From Zestomonas carbonaria (lineage in GTDB: Bacteria > Pseudomonadota > Gammaproteobacteria > Pseudomonadales > Pseudomonadaceae), in NCBI RefSeq assembly GCF_904061905.1, contig NZ_CAJFCI010000030.1, positions 1-64,000 on the forward strand: a DNA stretch of 64,000 nucleotides. Reading direction: 5' to 3'. Shown piece after piece: positions 8,474-17,102 of the stretch. The position numbers were made by a program, and so were the translations under genes. How positions within the stretch are numbered: position 1 is the stretch's first letter; each line of letters begins with the position of its first letter. Under the pieces are notes generated by a model. It was not told the origin of the DNA. It searched no databases and worked only from the letters and a program-made list of their open reading frames with translations.

Positions 8474-10228
8474 ATGCGCCAAGCTCTATCGCACACCTTC
8501 ACCACCCATGACGGCGCCGAGCTGCACTACAAGCATTGGCCCGCCAGCCAGAGCAACAGCCAACCCCGCCGCGCAGTGGTGATGTTCCATCGTGGCCATG
8601 AACACGGTGGGCGTATGGCTCATCTGGTCGACGAACTCGACCTGCCCAGCTACGACTTCTTCGCCTGGGATGCCCGGGGTCACGGCCAATCGCCGGGGGA
8701 ACGGGGAGACAGCCCTGGTTTCGCCACCAGCGTGCGTGATGTACAGACCTTCATCGAGCACATCGCGGTCCAACACGACATTTGCGAGCAGGACATGGCC
8801 ATCCTGGCGCAAAGCGTCGGTGCCGTACTCGTGGCCACCTGGGCCCATGACTACGCCCCCAAGGTACGGTGCCTGGTACTCGCCTCACCCGCCTTCGAGG
8901 TCAAGCTCTACGTGCCTTTCGCCCGTACCGGGCTGAAATTGATGCGGGCCTGGCGCGGCAATTTCTTCGTCAACAGCTACGTCAAGGCGCGACTGCTCAG
9001 CCACGATCCACCGCGTGTTGCCTCTTACGAGAGCGATCCCCTGATCAGTCGACCAATCTCGGTGAACATGCTGCTCGGCCTGTACGACGCGGCCAACCGT
9101 GTGGTGACCGACGCACACGTCATCCAGGTGCCTACCCAGTTGTTGATTTCAGGTGCCGACTTCGTCGTCCGACGCGCCCCCCAGATCCGCTTCTTCGAAC
9201 GGCTCGGCACTCTCCGCAAGGAATGCCACATACTGCCCGGTTTCTTCCACGATACCCTCGGCGAGCGTGACCGGGCCCATGCTCTGATCCGCGCCCGACG
9301 CTTCATCGAACAGTGTTTCAAGGAAGCGCCGCAGCGCCCCTCGCTGCTCGATTCCGACCGGCTGGGCACCAGTTGTGCCGAAGCCGAGAGCCTTGTCATG
9401 CCGTTGCCGAAGTACTCCCCGAACGCTCTGTACTGGCGTGCCACCCGCACCGCCCTACGTCTCGGCAAGGGCCTGTCGGAAGGCATCCGCCTGGGTTTCG
9501 AGACCGGTTTCGACTCCGGCAGTACTCTCGACTACGTGTACCGCAACCACCCCACCGGTAAAGGCCCCATAGGCCGCCTGGTCGACGCCAACTACCTGAA
9601 CGCGATTGGCTGGCGTGGCATCCGCCAACGCAAGCTGCACGTCGAGGAACTACTGCGCCAGGCCATGACCCGGCTGCGCGAACAGAACCGGCCGGTGCGT
9701 ATCGTCGATATCGCCGCCGGGCATGGCCGCTATATCCTGGAAGCCCTCGAAGGGCTCGACGAACGCCCCGAATCCATCCTGTTGCGCGACTACAGCGACA
9801 TCAATGTGCGCGATGGCAAAGCATTGATCGAACAGAAAGGACTGACCGAGATCGCTCGCTTCGTCCAAGGTGATGCCTTCGACCAGGAAGATCTTGCCCG
9901 GCTCGATCCCAAGCCCTCACTGGCGGTGGTATCCGGACTCTATGAACTGTTCTCCAGCAACGACATGGTCGGTCATTCGCTGGCAGGGCTGGCGGCGGCC
10001 GTGGAAGAAGGCGGCTACCTGATCTACACCGGCCAGCCCTGGCATCCGCAACTGGAGATGATCGCTCGCGCCCTGACCAGCCACCGCGACGGCCAGGCAT
10101 GGGTCATGCGTCGCCGTAGCCAGGCGGAAATGGATCAATTGGTGGAAGCGGCCGGTTTCCGCAAGTTGGCACAGCGTATCGATGAATGGGGAATTTTCAG
10201 CGTCAGCTTGGCACAGCGGGTTTCCTGA
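8474..10228 (+). CDS. alpha/beta hydrolase - class I methyltransferase fusion (YnbC-like)
   Basis: A 584-aa protein with two domains. Residues about 1-280 are a monoglyceride-lipase-like alpha/beta hydrolase: FHRGHEHGGR, WDARGHGQSPG, and a nucleophile elbow read as AQSVGA around Ser117 instead of the textbook GXSXG. A C-terminal His (FFHDTLGERD) completes a likely triad. Residues about 380-580 hold a SAM-methyltransferase fold with motif I VDIAAGHGRYILEAL. The fusion matches E. coli YnbC in length and order. It lies 11 bp after the YnbA-like gene. I infer lipid deacylation or transesterification plus methylation, but no substrate is established. Confidence 0.8.
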   Translation: MRQALSHTFTTHDGAELHYKHWPASQSNSQPRRAVVMFHRGHEHGGRMAHLVDELDLPSYDFFAWDARGHGQSPGERGDSPGFATSVRDVQTFIEHIAVQHDICEQDMAILAQSVGAVLVATWAHDYAPKVRCLVLASPAFEVKLYVPFARTGLKLMRAWRGNFFVNSYVKARLLSHDPPRVASYESDPLISRPISVNMLLGLYDAANRVVTDAHVIQVPTQLLISGADFVVRRAPQIRFFERLGTLRKECHILPGFFHDTLGERDRAHALIRARRFIEQCFKEAPQRPSLLDSDRLGTSCAEAESLVMPLPKYSPNALYWRATRTALRLGKGLSEGIRLGFETGFDSGSTLDYVYRNHPTGKGPIGRLVDANYLNAIGWRGIRQRKLHVEELLRQAMTRLREQNRPVRIVDIAAGHGRYILEALEGLDERPESILLRDYSDINVRDGKALIEQKGLTEIARFVQGDAFDQEDLARLDPKPSLAVVSGLYELFSSNDMVGHSLAGLAAAVEEGGYLIYTGQPWHPQLEMIARALTSHRDGQAWVMRRRSQAEMDQLVEAAGFRKLAQRIDEWGIFSVSLAQRVS

Positions 10229-10230
10229 CA

Positions 10231-11538
10231 ATGGCACAGCGCACAACATGGCTGATAGGACGCGGCCTGCTCTGGCTGTTGCTGCTCGGCCCTCTGTTCT
10301 TCGCCAGCTACGGCTTCTCCAACTGGCTCGCCACACAGCGGGACGACGTTTCCAGTCTGGTATTCGAGTGGGAAAACGAGATTCCCTTGTGGCCATGGAC
10401 CATCCTTCCCTATTGGTCGATCGATCTTCTCTACGGCCTGTCCTTCCTGTTGCCCACTACCCGGCATGAGATGGATCGCCATGCCTTTCGGCTGGCCAGT
10501 GCCCAGCTCATCTGCGTCACCTGTTTCCTGCTCTGGCCTTTGCGCTTCACTTTCGAGCGTCCCGAACTAGAGGGTGTGTTCGGCTGGCTGTTCGAGGTGT
10601 TGATGGGCTTTGACAAGCCCTTCAATCAAGCACCTTCACTACACATAACCCTACTGGTGATCATTTGGGCTCTGTTCGCCCGACACATACGGGGGCGTTA
10701 CCTGCGGCTGGCCATGCACCTCTGGATGGCCCTGATCGGCCTGTCGGTACTGACCACCTGGCAACATCACTTCATCGATGTGCCCACTGGAGTGCTGGCG
10801 GGTTGGCTATGTGTATGGCTCTGGCCCCTGGAGGGAGACGCTCCCTTGCGGAAAATGCGCCTGGCACGCGATCCAAAGCGCTGGCGCTTGGCGTTGTACT
10901 ACATCCTGGGTGCCGCCGGTTTTGCAGCCCTGGCCTCACTGGGTGGAAACTGGCTGTGGTGCTTCTGGCCTTGCACGTCGCTGCTGCTGGTGGCGCTCAA
11001 CTATGCGCTGTTCAACGCCGAAGGCTTCCAGAAGAAGGCCGACGGCCGTCTGTCCAGCGCGGCGACCTGGTTGCTCGTCCCCTACCTGGCCGCGGCCTGG
11101 CTCAATTCCCGCCTGTGGACACACCGACATCCGCAGGCCGATGAGATTCGCGACGGCGTATACCTGGGCCGCCTCCCAGACAGGAAGCAAGCCGAAAGCT
11201 TCGCGGCCATAGTCGACCTCTGTGCCGAGCTGCCGATAACCACGCGCCCCGACCAGTACTACCGAGGCCTGCCAAGTCTGGACTTGGTTACCCCCGATCC
11301 TGAGTGGTGCCGTCAGGCCGCCATAGCGATAGAGCAAGCCCGCGGCCAGGGGCCCGTCCTGGTCTGCTGTGCCCTGGGATATTCACGTAGCGCCATCGCA
11401 GTCGCTGCGTGGCTGCTGCATAGCGGACACTGCCGGACAGTCCGGCAAGCCTGGGAACGAATTCGCCGGGCACGTCCAAGGATAGTGCTGCATTCGGCCC
11501 ACCTTCGCACCTTGGAAGGCCTTGCCCATGAGCACTGA
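10231..11538 (+). CDS. PAP2-like phosphatase with C-terminal dual-specificity phosphatase domain (YnbD-like)
   Basis: Membrane protein of 435 aa. The N-terminal multi-TM half is PAP2-like: KPFNQAPSLH (PSLH in place of the usual PSGH) and WQHHFIDVPTG carry the catalytic histidines. Further TM segments follow to about residue 290. The soluble C-terminal domain (about 300-435) has the cysteine-phosphatase loop LVCCALGYSRSA, fitting CX5R. I chose ATG 10231, two bases after the previous stop, over a frame opening at 10186 inside the upstream gene. A lipid-phosphate phosphatase such as one acting on a phosphatidyl-alcohol phosphate is plausible. Confidence 0.8.
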   Translation: MAQRTTWLIGRGLLWLLLLGPLFFASYGFSNWLATQRDDVSSLVFEWENEIPLWPWTILPYWSIDLLYGLSFLLPTTRHEMDRHAFRLASAQLICVTCFLLWPLRFTFERPELEGVFGWLFEVLMGFDKPFNQAPSLHITLLVIIWALFARHIRGRYLRLAMHLWMALIGLSVLTTWQHHFIDVPTGVLAGWLCVWLWPLEGDAPLRKMRLARDPKRWRLALYYILGAAGFAALASLGGNWLWCFWPCTSLLLVALNYALFNAEGFQKKADGRLSSAATWLLVPYLAAAWLNSRLWTHRHPQADEIRDGVYLGRLPDRKQAESFAAIVDLCAELPITTRPDQYYRGLPSLDLVTPDPEWCRQAAIAIEQARGQGPVLVCCALGYSRSAIAVAAWLLHSGHCRTVRQAWERIRRARPRIVLHSAHLRTLEGLAHEH

Positions 11539-11983
11539 CCCGGACCTCACGCTGGCTGCCAGCCTGCTCAGGCGTGGCCATAATCTCGAACGGACGTCGG
11601 ATGGCATCAGCCTGTTGGCCCTGGCCTATGGCCTGGCGCCACTCGCCGGCGCACCGGCAAGCCCGACCGCCGCGTTTCTCTGCGGCCTGCTGCTGGTTTG
11701 CGGTCTGGCCCAGAAATACTGGGCCGTACGCGTCACATTGGATGCCGAACTGTTCGCCATGCTCGCCAAGGACACCGAGCAACTGGCACAACGTACCCGC
11801 GCACTCGATGCCTCGCTGGGCAGACTCGGCCTCAAACCGGTATCCGCCGACGAGCGCGGTTGGCCGGACCGTATCTCTGGCGCCTTACGCCTGTTGCGCT
11901 ACCAGGCGATTTTCCTGGCCGCTCAAACCATCCTGGCGATTGCCGGCCTGCTTACCATGCCCTGGATTCATCTCATCGGATGA
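11528..11983 (+). CDS. small membrane protein of the ynb-like lipid cluster
   Basis: A 151-aa protein with no recognised domain. It has hydrophobic stretches near residues 25-60 (LLALAYGLAPLAG, CGLLLVCGLAQ) and at the C-terminus (IFLAAQTILAIAGLLTMPW), separated by a polar, possibly cytoplasmic helix rich in Thr, Gln and Arg. It overlaps the preceding phosphatase gene by 11 bp and precedes the acyltransferase by 10 bp, so it is probably a real, translationally coupled member. Its position suggests a scaffold or accessory subunit; that is inference. Confidence 0.75.
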   Translation: MSTDPDLTLAASLLRRGHNLERTSDGISLLALAYGLAPLAGAPASPTAAFLCGLLLVCGLAQKYWAVRVTLDAELFAMLAKDTEQLAQRTRALDASLGRLGLKPVSADERGWPDRISGALRLLRYQAIFLAAQTILAIAGLLTMPWIHLIG

Positions 11984-11993
11984 GGAAACGTCG

Positions 11994-12626
11994 ATGCTAG
12001 CCTCCTTGACCGCCTTCATCATCACTTCCGCCGCACGTTTGCTCACCGGCGCCCGAGCCTTGTGGCTTGGCTGCACTGCCGACCCAAGGCAACGCGTGTA
12101 CTATGCCAACCACAGCAGTCATGGCGATTTCATCCTGCTCTGGGCCTCACTACCGCCCGAGCTTCGTCGCCGCACACGCCCGGTAGCCGGAGTCGACTAC
12201 TGGCAAAAACCCGGTATCCGCAGCTTCCTGATCAACCGAGTGTTCAATGGCGTGCTGATCGATCGGCAACGGACCGGTAGCGCCACCAACCTGCTACAAC
12301 CGCTGATCGATGCCATCGATCACGGCGACTCGCTGATCATTTTCCCTGAAGGCACCCGCAACCTGACCGACGAACCGCTGCTGCCGTTCAAGAGCGGTCT
12401 CTATCACCTGATGCAAGCCCGCCCGACGGTCGAGTTGATCCCCGTATGGATAGACAACCTCAATCGGGTCATGCCCAAAGGACGTGCGCTGCCATTACCA
12501 CTGCTCTGCACCTTGAGCTTTGGCGAACCACTGCAATGGCAGGAAGAGGAGGACAAGGAAGCCTTTCTGGAGCGAGCACGCAACGCTCTGTTAACCCTGT
12601 CGCAGGAGAAAGCGCAAAATGGATAG
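11994..12626 (+). CDS. lysophospholipid acyltransferase family protein
   Basis: PlsC/LPLAT-type acyltransferase of 210 aa. The catalytic HX4D box is NHSSHGDF and the acceptor motif is FPEGTRN; RPVAGVDYW and GVLIDRQR fit blocks II and III. The N-terminus is hydrophobic (LTAFIITSAARLL), consistent with membrane association. Its stop overlaps the start of the CdsA-like gene. Having both an acyltransferase and a CDP-DAG synthase here suggests the cluster makes its own activated lipid rather than drawing only on the housekeeping pool. ATG 11994 is the only good start. Confidence 0.85.
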   Translation: MLASLTAFIITSAARLLTGARALWLGCTADPRQRVYYANHSSHGDFILLWASLPPELRRRTRPVAGVDYWQKPGIRSFLINRVFNGVLIDRQRTGSATNLLQPLIDAIDHGDSLIIFPEGTRNLTDEPLLPFKSGLYHLMQARPTVELIPVWIDNLNRVMPKGRALPLPLLCTLSFGEPLQWQEEEDKEAFLERARNALLTLSQEKAQNG

Positions 12627-13551
12627 CAACACCCTACTGCTGTTCGGCGGCATAGGTGGCCTGCTCCTGTTCGCTACAGTGGTCGGTCGGTTGCTCAAAT
12701 GGCGATCCGAGCCGGGTCCTAACGCCGTAATCGATAATCTCAACGCCCGAATCGATGCCTGGTGGATGATGGTGCTGGTGATCGGCCTGGCCTTTCTGTT
12801 CGGTAAGGTCGGCGTAATCCTGCTTTTCTACTTCGTGTCCTTCTATGCGCTACGCGAATTCCTCACCCTGGCCCCGACACGGCGCAGTGACTACCCCGCA
12901 CTGGTGGCGGCATTCTATTTCGCGCTGCCGATGCAGTATCTGTTGATCGCTCTGGAATGGTACGGCCTGTTCAGCATCTTCATCCCGGTCTATCTATTCC
13001 TGCTGCTGCCTATCCTGTCCAGTCTGGGCGGCGACACCACGCGCTTTCTCGAACGCACGTCAAAGGTACAGTGGGGCCTGATGATCACCGTCTACTGCGT
13101 ATCGGCCGTTCCCGCTCTGATGACCCTGAACATCCCCAGCTATGAAGAACGCAACCTGCTGCTCATCGCTTGGCTGATCCTGGTGGTGCAAATCTCCGAC
13201 GTCCTGCAATACGTCTGCGGCAAACTGTTCGGCAAACACAAGGTCGCCCCCAACCTGTCGCCGTCAAAAACGGTGGAAGGTCTGGTAGGGGGTGTGACAC
13301 TGGCCACTCTGATCGGAGCCTGCCTTTTCTGGATTACCCCCTTCGACTTCTGGCAGGCAGCACTGATGGCTCTACTGGTCAATCTTCTTGGTTTCGCGGG
13401 TGGACTGGTCATGTCGGCAATCAAACGCGACCGAGGAGTGAAGGACTGGGGTCACATGATAGAAGGCCACGGCGGCATGCTCGACCGTATCGACTCGGTA
13501 TGCTTTGCCGCCCCGATCTTCTTTCATTTCGTTCGTTACTGGTGGATTTGA
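12619..13551 (+). CDS. phosphatidate cytidylyltransferase paralogue (CdsA/YnbB-like)
   Basis: Predicted to make CDP-diacylglycerol from phosphatidate and CTP in the inner membrane. The 310-aa, about eight-TM protein ends with a complete CdsA signature: SAIKRDRGVKDW then HGGMLDRIDS. An additional N-terminal segment (KWRSEPGPNAVIDNLNARIDAWW) resembles YnbB rather than housekeeping CdsA. It is the last gene of the cluster, overlapping the acyltransferase by eight bases and converging on a small minus-strand gene two bases away. A housekeeping cdsA is expected elsewhere, so this is probably a dedicated paralogue. Confidence 0.88.
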   Translation: MDSNTLLLFGGIGGLLLFATVVGRLLKWRSEPGPNAVIDNLNARIDAWWMMVLVIGLAFLFGKVGVILLFYFVSFYALREFLTLAPTRRSDYPALVAAFYFALPMQYLLIALEWYGLFSIFIPVYLFLLLPILSSLGGDTTRFLERTSKVQWGLMITVYCVSAVPALMTLNIPSYEERNLLLIAWLILVVQISDVLQYVCGKLFGKHKVAPNLSPSKTVEGLVGGVTLATLIGACLFWITPFDFWQAALMALLVNLLGFAGGLVMSAIKRDRGVKDWGHMIEGHGGMLDRIDSVCFAAPIFFHFVRYWWI

Positions 13552-13553
13552 AA

Positions 13554-13757
13554 TCACTTCAACCGCTTCAGATAGGGTGAATCCAGCTCATTGAAACAGC
13601 GCACGATGCGCTCGTGATCGACAGCCGGAAACGCCTTCCCGGTCTGCACCACCAGCACCGCCGGCTTCACCCGGCCCGAACGAATCATCCGCTGCATATA
13701 GGCACGGATTTCCTCGTCGCTGACCGTCATCGGCTGCTCCCGCTCATCCATCAACAT
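13554..13757 (-). CDS. small conserved-looking hypothetical protein
   Basis: Up to 67 aa, charged and mostly helical (EEIRAYMQRMIRSGRVKPAVLVVQ, then AFPAVDHERIVRCFNEL split here for length). No membrane segment or known motif. Three in-frame ATGs are possible (13757, 13751, 13730); GGGAG stands at good distance from 13751 and another GGAG before 13730. Coding-like composition and a tail-to-tail position 2 bp from the CdsA-like gene support it as real. Function unknown. Confidence 0.55.
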   Translation of the reverse strand: MLMDEREQPMTVSDEEIRAYMQRMIRSGRVKPAVLVVQTGKAFPAVDHERIVRCFNELDSPYLKRLK

Positions 13758-13796
13758 CTCTCCCGTTCATCGCTCCGCCGACTATACGCCCATGAA

Positions 13797-13824
13797 AAAG
13801 CCCCGGCGCGAAGGCCGGGGCTTT
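13797..13824 (-). terminator. intrinsic terminator, minus-strand reading
   Basis: AAAGCCCCGGC (13797-13807) pairs with GCCGGGGCTTT (13814-13824) around a six-base loop. Read on the minus strand the stem is followed by CTTTTTC, so it should end transcripts from the accessory island. Read on the plus strand the tail is only TTTGGTTTG. A sister hairpin stands at 19704-19724. Confidence 0.75.
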
Positions 13825-13864
13825 GGTTTGACGCAGAGGCGGAAAATATCGACGGGCGATAAAC

Positions 13865-13988
13865 GTGGCATTCACCAGCCTATAAAAATCAATGACTTAT
13901 GCGAAAAATGGGCGCCGTTATTGGCATGATTGAGCCACATAAAGTGGCATTTTCCGTCGAAATGACCGGAATAAATGGCATTTTCCGT
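13865..13988. mobile_element. possible insertion-sequence end remnant with repeated TGGCATTTTCCGT
   Basis: The 13-mer TGGCATTTTCCGT occurs at 13945-13957 and again at 13976-13988, 31 bp apart, with a weaker GTGGCATTCACC near 13865. Short spaced repeats separated by AAATGACCGGA-like sequence resemble the multiple terminal transposase sites of IS21-family elements. No transposase gene is left in the window, so this would be a solo end. The 13825-14143 gap shows no convincing gene. Confidence 0.35.
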
Positions 13989-14143
13989 ATGCCCTGCATT
14001 CCGGGCACTACAAGCCTGAAAAAGCGTGGCCTCCACATCAGGAGCATGCTGGGCTGAGCGGATTGCCAAAGTGTCAATTGAGGCAGCGTAACGGGGTTCC
14101 TGGCTTTTCGGAATCCCCATCCGTCGCAGGTTTCAAGGCCTTT

Positions 14144-16516
14144 TCAGTCCTGCGACAGAAGCTCCATTGAGCTGGATGAATCAGCAAATTCATAGCCCAT
14201 TGCCTTGTAGCCAGCCTGGCGCTTGCTCCACATACGCAACAAGGCTGGATGCCCGGAGTCGATGAAATCGATGATACGGACGTCCCCCTTATCTGAATGC
14301 TCCCGATGTAGGCGACCTGCATACTGCTGGAGGGTGCCCTTCCAGGAAACCGGCATCGCCAGTACCAAAGTATCCAGCGCAGGATGATCGAACCCCTCAC
14401 CGACCAGTTTCCCAGTGGCCAGGATCACCCTGGGTGCATCGGGTGGCAGCGCTTCCAGCTCGCCGATTAGCGCAGTACGTTGCTTCTTGGACATCCGCCC
14501 ATGCAGGGTAAACAGGCTTTCGACTCGCCCAGCCAGCCTCTCCTCAATGGAACTGAGGTGATCCGTTCGCTCCGTCAGCAGCAGAATCTTTCTCCCCTGC
14601 CCAAAAGCGGCTTCGACCTCAGCCACAATCTTGTCTGTCCGCTCCGTATCGCTGCACACCTGTAAGAAGACATCCTGGATGCCAGCGCCTTCTGGCATGA
14701 GGATAGAACGGGGCAACCACCTAGGGATCACCGTCAACTCAGCAGGCGCACTCTCAGGCCGTGATGCGGTATGCCGAATCGGCCCGCACTGCATGAAAAT
14801 AATCGGCTGTTGGCCATCGCGCCGGATGGGCGTTGCGGTCAGCCCCAGCACATATCTCGCAGGGGTAGCCTTGAGAAGGGCCTCAAAGGAGAACGCCGAC
14901 AGGTGATGGCATTCATCTACGATAATTTGCCCGTAGTTCTTTACCTGTTCGCTGACCTCACCTTGCCGCGATAGCGACTGCATGACCGCCACATCTATGA
15001 TGCCGGTCGGCTTGGCCTTACCACCACCGATGCTACCAACTGTCTTCTTGTCAGCCCCCAGAAACGCCTGCAACCTTTCCTTCCACTGCTGGAGCAGTTC
15101 CGTTCGGTGAACCAGCACCAGCGTGTTCACGCCACGCTGAGCAATCAGGGCAGCAGCAGTGACAGTTTTGCCGAATGCAGTCGGAGCGCAGAGGATGCCG
15201 GTGTCGTGCCCCAGCATACCCGCCAGTGCAGCCTCCTGATCCGAACGTAGCTTTCCCACAAAGCGGACATCGATGGGCTCCCCAGCGAAGCGCTCATCAT
15301 GCAGCACCAGTTCTACCTTGTTTTCATCCAACAGCGCCTGGACGTTATCCAGGCATCCGCGCGGCAGGGCAATATGCTGCGGATAGTTTTCGGCACATCC
15401 GATGACCCGGGGCTTGTTCCACACAGGAAGGCGCATGGCCTGAGCTTTGTAGAACTCCGGATTCTGAAATGCCGCCAGCCGAATGAGCTTGTTGACCAAA
15501 GGTTGGGGCAGCTCGGACTTGCTGAAATAGATCTGGTTGGCCAGGGTCACGCTTACCGACGCTGGTAACGAACAGGTCAGTTTCTGAGTCTTTTCCGGTG
15601 TGCGCTGCCAGGGTTTCGCGCTTTCATCATCTGTTAGGTCAGCGACACCCAACGGATGGCGACCGCCACTGGCTCGCAGCGTAGCCGGTGCAATGTCCCT
15701 CGCCGGCATAGGTTGGACACTGGCCAGAAATGCCCACTGATCGGGATAGGGCACCAGCTTCTCATCGACAAAAACACTGCCGCCCCGAGCGCGAGCCCGC
15801 TTCTGCAAGGGCAAGGCGATCAAATTGCCAAAACCGCCCTTCGGCATGCTGTCCTGATTAGGAAACAGCCGATCATAGGATCCTAGCGTCAACTGCCGAG
15901 TACGTTCACAGGTATGGCTGATGATCGCAGAGCCGAGTAGGCGTGCCTCAGACGCAAGAACACTGTGCTCGAAGAATATCCAGGCATGTGCACCGTTACC
16001 GGAGCGAGAAACCTCCACCGCGACCGGTACGCCCAATTCGCGACATGACTGGGCGAACGCCATGACATCTTCACGCCAGTCGGCCTCGTCAAAGTCCACA
16101 GCCAGGAAGTAACAGGTGTCATCCGGCAGCAGTGGGTAAACACCGACGACAATCTCTCCGGCCAAATGCTTGTAGAGCACCTGGTCGGTCAGTGGCAGCA
16201 ACTGCCGGTACGAGCAATCGCCGCACTTGATCCTGGGCTTCTCACAGACGCCTGGACGCCATTCATTTGCACAAGCAGGTGAGTAGCCGGACTTCCCTGC
16301 CTTGCTTTCCCATCGCAAGGGAAAGACATCAGCACGTCCCCGGAACAGACGCTTGAACAGTGCCAGCTTCTCATTGGTATCCAGAACCGGGACTAGCGGT
16401 GGCAGCGCAACAGCCAGTTCAGGCTCTGGCAGCTCAGCCGGTAGCCGCCACTCGACGCCATGCGCGTCCAGCAATGCGATCAGACGAGCATTCTCAGCCC
16501 GCAGTTGCTCAATCAC
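14144..16516 (-). CDS. TOTE conflict-system archaeo-eukaryotic primase / superfamily 2 helicase
   Basis: A 790-aa fusion. After a short coiled N-terminus, residues about 50-270 form an AEP-type primase: LFRGRADVFPLRWE, a Cys cluster (82, 91, 98, 101), the catalytic DFD at 141-143, the SRSGNGAH His at 177, and SYDRLFPNQD then GGFGNLIALPLQ. Residues about 420-760 are a helicase: Walker A APTAFGKT (444-451), DECH (534-537), LTATP (559-563) and QYAGRLHR (731-738). This pairing is what I know as the TOTE-type primase of predicted conflict systems. The frame is intact, with a GTG start. It follows the RelBE-like genes by 42 bp on the same strand. Whether it defends the host or belongs to a mobile element is unknown. 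Confidence 0.82.
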   Translation of the reverse strand: MIEQLRAENARLIALLDAHGVEWRLPAELPEPELAVALPPLVPVLDTNEKLALFKRLFRGRADVFPLRWESKAGKSGYSPACANEWRPGVCEKPRIKCGDCSYRQLLPLTDQVLYKHLAGEIVVGVYPLLPDDTCYFLAVDFDEADWREDVMAFAQSCRELGVPVAVEVSRSGNGAHAWIFFEHSVLASEARLLGSAIISHTCERTRQLTLGSYDRLFPNQDSMPKGGFGNLIALPLQKRARARGGSVFVDEKLVPYPDQWAFLASVQPMPARDIAPATLRASGGRHPLGVADLTDDESAKPWQRTPEKTQKLTCSLPASVSVTLANQIYFSKSELPQPLVNKLIRLAAFQNPEFYKAQAMRLPVWNKPRVIGCAENYPQHIALPRGCLDNVQALLDENKVELVLHDERFAGEPIDVRFVGKLRSDQEAALAGMLGHDTGILCAPTAFGKTVTAAALIAQRGVNTLVLVHRTELLQQWKERLQAFLGADKKTVGSIGGGKAKPTGIIDVAVMQSLSRQGEVSEQVKNYGQIIVDECHHLSAFSFEALLKATPARYVLGLTATPIRRDGQQPIIFMQCGPIRHTASRPESAPAELTVIPRWLPRSILMPEGAGIQDVFLQVCSDTERTDKIVAEVEAAFGQGRKILLLTERTDHLSSIEERLAGRVESLFTLHGRMSKKQRTALIGELEALPPDAPRVILATGKLVGEGFDHPALDTLVLAMPVSWKGTLQQYAGRLHREHSDKGDVRIIDFIDSGHPALLRMWSKRQAGYKAMGYEFADSSSSMELLSQD

Positions 16517-16558
16517 TCATCGCATCGAAACCAGACTCTGTATGACGCAGGCAGCGCG

Positions 16559-16846
16559 TTATTTGAGCCGCTCAGCGGCCTTGCGGTAAGCCTGCTCACG
16601 GTCACGTCGATCCACCGCGACGACAAACACCACCACCTCATGGTCGATCACCTGATAGACCAGGCGATAACCACTGCTACGCAGTTTGATCTTGTAGCAG
16701 TCGGGTAGTGAGTGAAGGCGATTCGCCTCGACGCGCGGATTGACCAGCACCTCCGCGAGCTTTTTCTTGAGCTGCTCGCGGACGGTATCCCCCAGCTTGT
16801 GCCACTCCTTCAGTGCCCGTGCATCGAATTCGAGGCTATAGGTCAT
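16559..16846 (-). CDS. RelE/ParE family toxin
   Basis: A 95-aa basic protein with the RelE layout: MTYSLEFDARALKEWHKLG, then NPRVEANRLHSLPDCYKIKLR, SGYRLVYQV and VVVFVVAVDRRDRE. RelE-type toxins cleave mRNA at the ribosome. Its ATG at 16846 overlaps the antitoxin end by 11 bases, so synthesis is coupled. Length is typical and no disruption is seen. It is followed by the primase-helicase gene on the same strand, which suggests one operon. Confidence 0.9.
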   Translation of the reverse strand: MTYSLEFDARALKEWHKLGDTVREQLKKKLAEVLVNPRVEANRLHSLPDCYKIKLRSSGYRLVYQVIDHEVVVFVVAVDRRDREQAYRKAAERLK

Positions 16847-17075
16847 CCAGCGAAACCTTCACGCGCTGCGGAGCAGCAAGGCGTTCACGCACCGTGGCAA
16901 TCAGAGCCTCATCTTCCTCGGTCATCAGAACCGGACGGAAAGGCAGCTGACCCCGCTCAGCCACATATTGCAGGGCTTGGCGCATCAGCTCAGAAGGGGT
17001 GACGCCAAGCTTTTCCAGCTCTCGGTAAGCCCGGACTTTCAGCTCGTCGTCGATGCGGATATTGATCGAAGCCAT
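16836..17075 (-). CDS. RelB/DinJ family antitoxin
   Basis: A 79-aa antitoxin. The N-terminal ribbon-helix-helix is visible (ASINIRIDDELKVRAYREL, GVTPSELMRQAL) and the acidic C-terminus should wrap the toxin. ATG 17075 is preceded by GGAGG with an eight-base spacer; a longer frame upstream to 17279 lacks coding character. A perfect-arm inverted repeat GTCAT-tacg-ATGAC lies at 17103-17116, about 28 bases before the start, and is a candidate autoregulatory operator. Confidence 0.9.
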   Translation of the reverse strand: MASINIRIDDELKVRAYRELEKLGVTPSELMRQALQYVAERGQLPFRPVLMTEEDEALIATVRERLAAPQRVKVSLDDL

Positions 17076-17102
17076 GAGCACGGCCTCCACGTAAAGACAT
17101 TC

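Noticed and set aside
13872..14120. 82-aa minus-strand open frame left of the TOTE gene
   Set aside because: It overlaps the repeated 13-mers of a probable transposon end, has no good ribosome site and no protein-like pattern.
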